Shown here piece by piece: positions 1 to 6,807 of a stretch of 29,564 nt of DNA. The stretch comes from Bacteroidales bacterium UBA1179 (GTDB taxonomy: Bacteria; Bacteroidota; Bacteroidia; Bacteroidales; Bacteroidaceae). The stretch covers positions 3,992 to 33,555 of the forward strand of contig DBYT01000093.1 of assembly GCA_002309915.1 (NCBI GenBank), read 5' to 3'. The translations under genes and the position numbers were made by a program. The notes under the pieces are model-generated. The model saw only the letters and a program-made list of their open reading frames with translations, was not told where the DNA came from and made no database searches. Position 1 is the stretch's first letter; each line of letters starts with the position of its first letter.

Positions 1-7
1 GCGGGTG

Positions 8-39
8 CAAAATTATGCCTTTTTGCTAATCTAGGCAAA
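8..39 (-). promoter_or_regulatory. Bacteroidetes-type promoter reading off the left edge
   Basis: On the minus strand a -33 TTTG (36-39) is followed after 20 bases by a perfect -7 element TAATTTTG (8-15). It points out of the window, so its gene is not visible. The bases just after the -7 element (TTTTGCACCCG) are identical to those of the tRNA promoter near 29363-29373. It starts 33 bases beyond the end of the radical SAM gene, so it should drive a separate transcript. Confidence 0.6.
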
Positions 40-71
40 CTTTTCTTCGATTTTTTGGGAAACGCATTCAA

Positions 72-1154
72 TTATTCTCCAGCGTTTTTGATCTTAAGGT
101 AATTGCAGGACAGAATCTTGCCTTCACCGTCACGCAGGTGCATGGCACCGCCCTGACAGTAACGCCACACCTTGCAGTCGCCGCATTCGTCTTTCTTCAT
201 CCACTTGCGGTCACGGTAAAGTTTGAAGCTGTTCTCCCACACATCCCAGAAGTTGTCGGTATGAATACTACCCTGATTATAATCACTGCGAATGCTGAGA
301 CAACCCGATATTGCACCGTCATATCGTATCGAAGCGACCGATACTCCCGCCACACAGCGGAATACATGATCGCGGACCACACCTTCATAAGGTCCAAGAA
401 ATCCTTCACATGAATAGTTGAGACGGATACGGCCCTCACGGCGGACGGCGGCGATATAGTTCATAAGCCGGACGTACTGTTCATTGGAGAGCATCAGTTC
501 GTCATCACCTGCAGCACGTCCCATGGGAGCTACGGTAAAGATGCGCCACTGCCTTACTCCACGGCTTATCAGATACTCCTTGAACTTGTCCAGATAGGCG
601 AAATTACGCTTGTTGACGCAAGTTATAAGGTCCCAGGTCAGTTCCGGATGCTCTTTGAACCAGTCTATTGCAGCATCGGCACGCTTGAAACTCAGCTCGC
701 TGCCGCGCATCCAGTTATGTTCGTCCTCGAATCCGTCAAAGCTCATTCCTATGGTATCCAGACCTGTCTCGACAAGTTCATTCACAGCTTCACGGGTCAG
801 GAGCATGCCGTTTGATACCATTCCCCACAGGAAACCGCGTTTCTTTATCTCGGCTCCCACCTGCATGATATCCTTGCGGACCATAGGTTCACCGCCTGTG
901 GTGATGATCACGCATCGGCCACGGTCAAAATCCTTGGGACAACTGTCAAGAACACCCAGAAGATCACTCAACGGAGGGTCTTCCATGCCGGCGGTCTTGC
1001 GGCAGTCACTTCCGCAATGACGGCAGCTTAAGTTACAGCGCAGGGTACACTCCCAGAAGAGTTGGTTCAGCTTATGCTCCAGAACATCGGTCCTGAGAGC
1101 TGCTCTGCCTGCTTCAAGAACAAGTCTTCTGGGAAGGGAGAGCTTACAATCCAT
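72..1154 (-). CDS. Radical SAM/SPASM enzyme (TIGR04133-like)
   Basis: A 360-residue radical S-adenosylmethionine enzyme. The CxxxCxxC cluster site is C40, C44 and C47 (CNLSCRHC), followed by the SAM-contact motif GGEP (87-90). The C-terminal third carries seven cysteines (249, 267, 285, 324, 327, 333, 350) with CGDCxxWxxCxGG spacing, as in SPASM domains that hold auxiliary 4Fe-4S clusters. Such enzymes usually modify peptides or proteins. The overall wording (LFWECTLRCNLSCRHCGSDC, NFWDVWEN) matches my memory of the Bacteroidales family TIGR04133, which was defined by pairing with a lipoprotein. The ATG overlaps the stop of the upstream lipoprotein gene by one base (TAATG), so translation is probably coupled. 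No PqqD-like recognition domain is visible. The family call is firm; the substrate is unknown. Confidence 0.88.
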   Translation of the reverse strand: MDCKLSLPRRLVLEAGRAALRTDVLEHKLNQLFWECTLRCNLSCRHCGSDCRKTAGMEDPPLSDLLGVLDSCPKDFDRGRCVIITTGGEPMVRKDIMQVGAEIKKRGFLWGMVSNGMLLTREAVNELVETGLDTIGMSFDGFEDEHNWMRGSELSFKRADAAIDWFKEHPELTWDLITCVNKRNFAYLDKFKEYLISRGVRQWRIFTVAPMGRAAGDDELMLSNEQYVRLMNYIAAVRREGRIRLNYSCEGFLGPYEGVVRDHVFRCVAGVSVASIRYDGAISGCLSIRSDYNQGSIHTDNFWDVWENSFKLYRDRKWMKKDECGDCKVWRYCQGGAMHLRDGEGKILSCNYLKIKNAGE

Positions 1155-1555
1155 TATTTCTTGCGGGAGTCGTTAATCTCCTTAGAAAGTCTGTCGATCT
1201 TTTCTCTCATTTCGCTGTTCTCGCGGGCACGACGCTCCATCACAGCGGGAGGTCCGTAGATAACCGTATTCATACGGGTAGAGAGTTCATCCTTAAGGGT
1301 ATTGACCTCTTCTATCTTCTTCCTTACCTCTTTTGAGTCACCGGGTAATGTCGCCATGGGAGTATAATCGTTTACCGAGCCGGGATTATCGGCATCCTGA
1401 TCAGTCTGTTCTTCCTGGGCCGGGTCCGGTTCGGCGGACTTGTTCAGCTTTTTGCTGCGGCAGGAACTCATCAACGCCAGTACGGCAATGGAAAGGGAGC
1501 AGACCAAAAGAGTCCATCCCTTTGACACAAATATCCTGAATCTTTTATATGCCAT
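1154..1555 (-). CDS. Small coiled-coil lipoprotein with YGPP motif
   Basis: A 133-residue protein. A basic N-terminus and hydrophobic stretch (about 14-29) end in the lipobox-like LMSSC, with C32 as the likely lipidated residue. Residues 33-72 are an acidic, probably disordered linker rich in Asp, Glu, Pro and Gln. Residues 74-98 and 105-133 are charged, heptad-like helices, and between them lies the turn VIYGPPAV (98-105), so the end may fold as a helical hairpin. It lies 11 bases after the propeller lipoprotein gene and shares one base with the radical SAM gene. That position makes it a possible substrate or partner of the enzyme. I recall a Bacteroidales lipoprotein family (TIGR04134) paired with TIGR04133 enzymes, but cannot confirm membership here. 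Function unknown. Confidence 0.8.
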   Translation of the reverse strand: MAYKRFRIFVSKGWTLLVCSLSIAVLALMSSCRSKKLNKSAEPDPAQEEQTDQDADNPGSVNDYTPMATLPGDSKEVRKKIEEVNTLKDELSTRMNTVIYGPPAVMERRARENSEMREKIDRLSKEINDSRKK

Positions 1556-1566
1556 GACAGTTGATA

Positions 1567-3006
1567 TTAAGGTTTATACTGCACCTGCTCCGTCTCCACA
1601 TCATTATAGAACGCGGCAGCAGTACGTGCGTTATACACTTCTGATATAGGATACAACTCCGGAAGGTTAAATGATTTGAGCATCATGTTGTACTTGTCGG
1701 GATCCTTTTGCGGAAGCAGGAAAGGCTTTCCGGTCTCTCCGTCAGGGCCGATATACGCGACATAGGGACGTCCGTAAACCAGGTCGTCACGCTTGGAGGC
1801 GAACACCACCCAGCGGCTGTTGGCGCTCCAGCTGTGATAGGTATCGGCTCCGTATGCATTTATGCCCGGCAGCACATCAATATCTCTTGTCTTAAGGTCA
1901 ATAAGCCACAGTTCACTCTCCTTGTGCCATACGGGGAATGTTCCGTACTCGGCAGCGATTACCATCAGCCAATGGCCGTCAGGTGATGCTTTAAGGTGGC
2001 TGAACGAGAGGTTCTGTCCGGCCGGTACTATGGTGATAACCCTGTCGCCCATGGTTCCGGTTTCGGGATCAAACGGCATCACAGCTATGTCATAATGCAT
2101 CTGGGCAATACTGTCAGGCTGCTCGTGACGCTCGGCACGGCAGAAGAATATGGTCTTGCCATCGGCCGAGAAGCAGGGGAATGTCTCCTGGAACTCACTG
2201 CCTGTGGTGGCGGGACTTTCAGTTACTGTCAGGTTGTCAAAATCAACGACAACCAGGTCACTGCGCCTGTCATACACCTCCATCCTCTTGTCTGCCTGAC
2301 TGTGAATGGCGAATGTAATATCGGCCGTGGTGAATACTCCGTAACGTCCGTCGGCCGATATGTCACCGTAGACGGTATTGCCGGTATAGTCGGTGCGTGT
2401 ATTGAGTTTTGTCAGTTTGCCGTTACGGTTAAGGATTGTACCGCCCTTGGCGCCGCGCAGATGCATGAAAGTGGTTCCGTTGCGGTTTGACGTGTGGCAG
2501 TTCATGCAGCAGTAATCAGCATTACGGTTGTCACCTAACAGGACCGATTTGAAACTCTCCATGTCACGCTGCTCAATCTGGATTCCTTTCCAGACCTCAT
2601 ATGCGGGCTCTATAAGACGATAGCTCAGATACTTGTCTATAGGATCTGTAGCCACAGTCCATGAAAAAGACTCGGAGCGGTCTGAATGATCCGTCCTGTC
2701 TCTCCACTTCACAGTGACCGAGAGCACGTTACCCTTCTCCGATTCCAGCATGCCATGCCACTTCTTAAGAGGGAACTTTACCAGGCCTTTGCTGCCCTTG
2801 AATGAATACTCGCCGCTCTCTCCCTTGACCGTGACAAGAATTCCGCCGGCATTCCCCACCCTGAAATTCAGAGGTGCTATGTTGAAGGGTATGGTAACGT
2901 CACTGTAATCCGGAAACAGCCCCGAAAAACTGTCTGTCTTACGGTCTGAACAACCGGTCAGGACAACTGTTGCAAAAGCCAATAATAAGATAAACCTGTT
3001 TCTCAT
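1567..3006 (-). CDS. PD40/TolB-like beta-propeller lipoprotein with CxxCH motif
   Basis: A 479-residue protein starting MRNRF. The signal peptide ends in VLTGC, so C19 is the likely lipidated cysteine and the protein should sit in the cell envelope. Residues about 30-120 resemble a beta-rich domain. Then comes CCMNCH, in which C167, C170 and H171 form a CxxCH c-type heme motif; M181 and H182 lie just downstream as possible distal ligands. From about 205 onward there are repeated propeller-type motifs (DISADGRYGVFTT, FSADGKTIFFCR, ASPDGHWLMV, SANSRWVVFAS), as in PD40/WD40-like TolB repeats. The start at 3006 is chosen because its ATGA overlaps the stop of the upstream gene by four bases; a longer frame reaches a TTG at 3051 but would lack a good N-terminus. 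Function unknown. Confidence 0.82.
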   Translation of the reverse strand: MRNRFILLLAFATVVLTGCSDRKTDSFSGLFPDYSDVTIPFNIAPLNFRVGNAGGILVTVKGESGEYSFKGSKGLVKFPLKKWHGMLESEKGNVLSVTVKWRDRTDHSDRSESFSWTVATDPIDKYLSYRLIEPAYEVWKGIQIEQRDMESFKSVLLGDNRNADYCCMNCHTSNRNGTTFMHLRGAKGGTILNRNGKLTKLNTRTDYTGNTVYGDISADGRYGVFTTADITFAIHSQADKRMEVYDRRSDLVVVDFDNLTVTESPATTGSEFQETFPCFSADGKTIFFCRAERHEQPDSIAQMHYDIAVMPFDPETGTMGDRVITIVPAGQNLSFSHLKASPDGHWLMVIAAEYGTFPVWHKESELWLIDLKTRDIDVLPGINAYGADTYHSWSANSRWVVFASKRDDLVYGRPYVAYIGPDGETGKPFLLPQKDPDKYNMMLKSFNLPELYPISEVYNARTAAAFYNDVETEQVQYKP

Positions 3007-4754
3007 TTCAAATTCCTGTTGGTTAGACTTACTGCCATGATGTAATTCCAATATGTACCCGCGGCCTCCTCGGTAAGAACGTTCGGATTCTCTGACCGGG
3101 CTCTGACCTCCATCAGATGTAAGAACTTGGTCAATACTTCCTGTGAAATATGGTATTTCTCAACTGTCTCCCTGAGAGACTCATCGGAGTTTACAGTTGT
3201 CAGTAATGCCTCCTGATAAATATCGGGCACATTGACAATCTGATCCAGTTTGCCAAGATAGTATCTCTCATATGATTCAACGAAAGACTTGATGTCCTTG
3301 TCAAGAAGGTATGAGCAAAGCTGGTAGTCAATAGCCACTTTATTGTAGGGCGATTCCTGTGCAATTATGTCCAATGAAGACCTTATGTCACCCTGGGCAA
3401 AGAAATGGTCCTGTGGAACGGTGCGGCTGCGCCATATGAGATACTGGTCAGGTATGCTGTCTGTCTCAATGCACTTCAGCAAGTTATCGGCCCACTCCCT
3501 GTGGTTTCTGGTACGGGCCAGGATATTCAGGTATTTTGACGCCACGGCATAATCACCTGTCACTACGCCTATCTCAGCCAGACGTCGCAGCATACGTGTC
3601 GAATAATGGCCCGGTACTACCGTCTGAGCAAGCAGCGCGCAGTCCGTAGCCTGTGACACATCGCCTATCTCCATCAGGGCATCGGTAAAGTACATCATCG
3701 AGAAGCAGGGATCACCCTTACCGGTGGTCAGGTACAGGCCGCGTGAAGACAAGCCCCATCGGCCCTTAAGCAGTTCATCGGGCAGTCTACCCTCACGCGC
3801 ATTGCACAGATGCCAATAAAAAATGCAATATCTGTCTGTCATATGCCTTGACGCCAGATTCTTGACCTCTTTCCAGTCATTCCGGTATGCCAGAGTTCCT
3901 ATCTTGATCACATTCTCCAACTCCTTGTCGGCGGTTGTTATGAACATCACGTCGGTCAGCATAACGAAAGTGAAGATGAACTCCCTGACATGAATCCTGA
4001 TTAATCGGGATGACAATGTGGAGAGAGCCATAACAGCCACTGTCAGCAAAGGCTGCAGCAGAAGCAACCATAAAGCAGGAATAATGTGTTTGGGATATAC
4101 AGGCCAGATGAAGGTCCTTATAAACGTCAGGTTATACAGTCTTCCTATCAAAGCCATTGCAATCAGTCCTGCCACAAGGCATACCACCGTCTGGGCGGCA
4201 TCCTTTCTTTTAAGATAGCACAGCATAAGAGCCATGGTCAGGGCATGTCCGCCGGCTATCACGAACATTACCGGAACCGACAGACCGTAAATCCATGGAG
4301 CGAATCTGGAATCCTTGAGATGAGCCAGGGCACAGGCCGACCAGACCGATAGGGCAAGACCCACAGTGGCCGATACAGGATAATTGGGGAACGGTATGAA
4401 ATAACTCTCCAGCACTGCGGGGATTACAAGCAATACCAGGACTGCATAATGCCCGGGATTGGCCAGCCTGTAGAAACGGTATAATCCGGCCGTTATCAGG
4501 AGCAGTAGCAGCATACTCAACAGAGCGCCGTTCCAGCCGCTTATGTAGAACTGTGTCAGCCAGTCTCCCAAAACCGATGATATCACAGCGGGATTTGAAA
4601 GGTACCAACCGATACGGTCGGCACCCAAAAGAAATATGCTTATCTGTTCCTTGAATTCAAGGCGGTAGGGGGCCTGATGCACTAATATGCCAAAAATTGT
4701 CAGCAGCACCAATACCGCATACACAGCATCCAGGAATCTGTATCTTCTCATCAT
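3003..4754 (-). CDS. Polytopic membrane protein, DUF6057-like
   Basis: A 583-residue protein. The first about 320 residues hold roughly nine or ten hydrophobic segments, beginning with YRFLDAVYAVLVLLTIFG. The remainder (about 330-583) is soluble and helix-rich, with paired-helix character like TPR repeats (ATDCALLAQTV, ASKYLNILART). I recognise it as similar to the Bacteroides DUF6057 family, with moderate certainty. The start is taken as the ATG pair at 4754/4751 because the minus-strand -7 element lies just upstream at 4779-4786; the open frame continues to a GTG at 4853, but that lies upstream of the promoter. First gene of the operon with the propeller lipoprotein, small lipoprotein and radical SAM enzyme. 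Function unknown. Confidence 0.78.
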   Translation of the reverse strand: MMRRYRFLDAVYAVLVLLTIFGILVHQAPYRLEFKEQISIFLLGADRIGWYLSNPAVISSVLGDWLTQFYISGWNGALLSMLLLLLITAGLYRFYRLANPGHYAVLVLLVIPAVLESYFIPFPNYPVSATVGLALSVWSACALAHLKDSRFAPWIYGLSVPVMFVIAGGHALTMALMLCYLKRKDAAQTVVCLVAGLIAMALIGRLYNLTFIRTFIWPVYPKHIIPALWLLLLQPLLTVAVMALSTLSSRLIRIHVREFIFTFVMLTDVMFITTADKELENVIKIGTLAYRNDWKEVKNLASRHMTDRYCIFYWHLCNAREGRLPDELLKGRWGLSSRGLYLTTGKGDPCFSMMYFTDALMEIGDVSQATDCALLAQTVVPGHYSTRMLRRLAEIGVVTGDYAVASKYLNILARTRNHREWADNLLKCIETDSIPDQYLIWRSRTVPQDHFFAQGDIRSSLDIIAQESPYNKVAIDYQLCSYLLDKDIKSFVESYERYYLGKLDQIVNVPDIYQEALLTTVNSDESLRETVEKYHISQEVLTKFLHLMEVRARSENPNVLTEEAAGTYWNYIMAVSLTNRNLK

Positions 4755-4778
4755 CTTACATTCTAGAATTTGTAAATG

Positions 4779-4786
4779 CAAACATA
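4779..4786 (-). promoter_or_regulatory. Promoter -7 element of the radical SAM/lipoprotein operon
   Basis: A perfect TAnnTTTG (TATGTTTG) on the minus strand, 25 bases before the start codon of the membrane protein gene. No convincing -33 TTTG lies at the usual distance. The place where it would lie overlaps the divergent rsmI promoter. Confidence 0.5.
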
Positions 4787-4800
4787 ATGAAAAAAAGCGG

Positions 4801-4828
4801 TTGATACGGGGATTTTTGACTACTTTTG
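4801..4828 (+). promoter_or_regulatory. Promoter of the rsmI-hflX-fum-holB-ricT operon
   Basis: TTG at 4801-4803, 17 bases, then the perfect -7 element TACTTTTG at 4821-4828. The rsmI ATG is at 4857, giving a leader of roughly 20-25 bases. This places the start at MAGKLYL and not at the upstream in-frame TTG at 4833. Confidence 0.65.
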
Positions 4829-4856
4829 TCTTTTGCAACGCACGCGCGCACACACG

Positions 4857-5534
4857 ATGGCAGGAAAACTCTATCTGGTACCCACACCGGTGGGAAATCT
4901 TGAGGACATCACCTTGAGGGCATTACGCATACTCAAGGAGGTGGACCTTATCCTGGCCGAGGATACCCGTACCAGTTCAGTGCTTCTCAAGCACTATGAC
5001 ATCCATAAGCCTCTGCAGTCACACCACAAGTTCAACGAGCATGAGACATCGGCCCAGATAGCCCGCCGCATCCAGGCAGGTGAGTCAATTGCGCTCATCA
5101 GCGATGCCGGCACTCCGGGTATATCGGACCCCGGATTCATGCTGGTAAGGGAATGCGTCCAGCAGGGAGTAGATGTGGAGTGTCTGCCCGGTGCCACAGC
5201 TTTCGTACCCGCACTCATTGACTCAGGCCTGCCCTGTGACCGTTTCCTGTTTGAGGGATTCCTGCCTCAGAAAAAGGGCCGTCAGACCCGTATCAATGCA
5301 TTGAAGGACGAGCCCCGCACCATCGTGTTCTACGAGTCTCCGTTCCGTCTGGTCAAGGCGTTGGAGCAGTTTATCGAGGCATACGGCCCGGACCGCCCGG
5401 TCTGCGTTTGCCGTGAGATATCAAAGGTGCATGAGGATTGCGTGCGCGGCACATTGAGTGAAGTACTTGCTCACTTCAAGGCCCACGAGCCCAAGGGTGA
5501 GATTGTAATAGTATTGGGAGGAGCAGACAGATGA
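4857..5534 (+). CDS. rsmI: 16S rRNA (cytidine-1402-2'-O)-methyltransferase RsmI
   Basis: A 225-residue SAM-dependent methyltransferase of the tetrapyrrole-methylase fold that 2'-O-methylates C1402 in the ribosomal decoding centre. The N-terminus LYLVPTPVGNLEDITLRAL is the family signature, followed by EDTR and the glycine-rich ISDAGTPGISDPG loop. Length is slightly below the roughly 280 residues of the Escherichia coli protein; the C-terminal extension is absent, as in other short Bacteroidetes versions I recall. First gene of a plus-strand operon: its TGA overlaps the hflX ATG in an ATGA junction. Confidence 0.95.
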   Translation: MAGKLYLVPTPVGNLEDITLRALRILKEVDLILAEDTRTSSVLLKHYDIHKPLQSHHKFNEHETSAQIARRIQAGESIALISDAGTPGISDPGFMLVRECVQQGVDVECLPGATAFVPALIDSGLPCDRFLFEGFLPQKKGRQTRINALKDEPRTIVFYESPFRLVKALEQFIEAYGPDRPVCVCREISKVHEDCVRGTLSEVLAHFKAHEPKGEIVIVLGGADR

Positions 5535-6805
5535 AGGAAGAGTTTCAAGTCATAACCGAGAAAAAGGCCGAAACCGCCATACTGGTGGGTATCATAACAC
5601 AGGATCAGGACGAGCGCAAGACAAATGAGTATCTTGACGAACTTGAGTTCCTGGCCGATACCGCCGGAGTGAGCGTGATGCGCCGTTTCACCCAGAAGAT
5701 ACCCCAGGCACTTGCCGCCACATACGTGGGTAAGGGTAAACTGGAGGAGATGCGTGATTACATAAAGCGCATGGAGGATATGGAGAATGAGGTGGGTATG
5801 GCAATCTTTGATGATGAACTCACCGCCAAGCAGATGTCGGCCATAGAGAGCGTGCTGAACGTGAAGGTTCTGGACCGCACATCGCTGATACTTGACATCT
5901 TTGCCATGCGTGCCCAGACAGCCCATGCCAAGACGCAGGTGGAACTTGCTCAGTACCGCTATCTGCTCCCCCGTCTGCAACGAATGTGGACACACCTGGA
6001 GCGTCAGGGCGGTGGTTCCGGTGCCGGCGGCGGTAAGGGTACGGTAGGTCTGCGTGGACCCGGTGAGACCCAGCTTGAGATGGACCGCCGAATCATCACC
6101 AAGCGTATAAGCTGGCTTAAGGAACAGTTGGCCGATATAGACCGCCAGAAATCCACCATGCGCAAGAACCGTGGCCGATTGATCCGCGTTGCACTGGTTG
6201 GATACACCAACGTAGGCAAATCCACCCTTATGAACCTGCTCTCCAAGAGCGATGTCTTTGCCGAGAACAAGCTCTTTGCCACCCTTGACACAACTGTACG
6301 CAAGGTGGTGGTGGATAACCTGCCCTTCCTGCTCTCAGATACCGTAGGATTCATACGCAAACTGCCCACTGACCTGGTGGAGTCATTCAAGTCAACCCTT
6401 GACGAGGTCCGCGAGGCCGATCTGCTGATACATGTGGTAGATATATCCCACCCAGATTTTGAGGACCAGATGAAGGTGGTGGACAAGACCCTGGCCGACC
6501 TGGGTGCCGGCGACAAGCCCAAAATAGTGCTATTCAACAAGACCGATGCCTACACCTGGGTGGAGAAAGAGGCCGATGACCTTACCCCCGCCACACGTGA
6601 GAATATCACGATGGATGAGTTGCAGCGCACCTGGATGGGTCGCCTGAACGGCGAGTGCCTGTTTGTATCGGCCCTCAAGAAGACAGGCATTGAGAACATG
6701 AGAAAGGTATTATACGACAGAGTCAAGCAGTTGCACGTACAGAAGTACCCCTACAACGATTTCCTCTATCCCGATATGGACGATAATAATCAAAACACAA
6801 AATAA
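5531..6805 (+). CDS. hflX: GTPase HflX
   Basis: A 424-residue ribosome-associated GTPase that splits stalled or stressed 70S ribosomes. The N-terminal HflX domain covers about residues 20-180 and ends in a glycine-rich linker (160-170) and the family signature RGPGETQLEMDRR (175-187). The G domain has G1 GYTNVGKST (224-232), G3 DTVG (270-273), G4 NKTD (336-339) and a G5-like VSALKKTG. The start is fixed by the four-base ATGA overlap with rsmI. Pairing with rsmI puts two ribosome-maintenance functions in one transcript. The C-terminal tail is hydrophilic (DDNNQNTK). Confidence 0.96.
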   Translation: MKEEFQVITEKKAETAILVGIITQDQDERKTNEYLDELEFLADTAGVSVMRRFTQKIPQALAATYVGKGKLEEMRDYIKRMEDMENEVGMAIFDDELTAKQMSAIESVLNVKVLDRTSLILDIFAMRAQTAHAKTQVELAQYRYLLPRLQRMWTHLERQGGGSGAGGGKGTVGLRGPGETQLEMDRRIITKRISWLKEQLADIDRQKSTMRKNRGRLIRVALVGYTNVGKSTLMNLLSKSDVFAENKLFATLDTTVRKVVVDNLPFLLSDTVGFIRKLPTDLVESFKSTLDEVREADLLIHVVDISHPDFEDQMKVVDKTLADLGAGDKPKIVLFNKTDAYTWVEKEADDLTPATRENITMDELQRTWMGRLNGECLFVSALKKTGIENMRKVLYDRVKQLHVQKYPYNDFLYPDMDDNNQNTK

Positions 6806-6807
6806 AG

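Noticed and set aside
3007..3051. Longer N-terminus for the propeller lipoprotein
   Set aside because: It would start at a TTG inside the upstream gene and would push the lipobox away from the N-terminus; the ATGA junction supports 3006.
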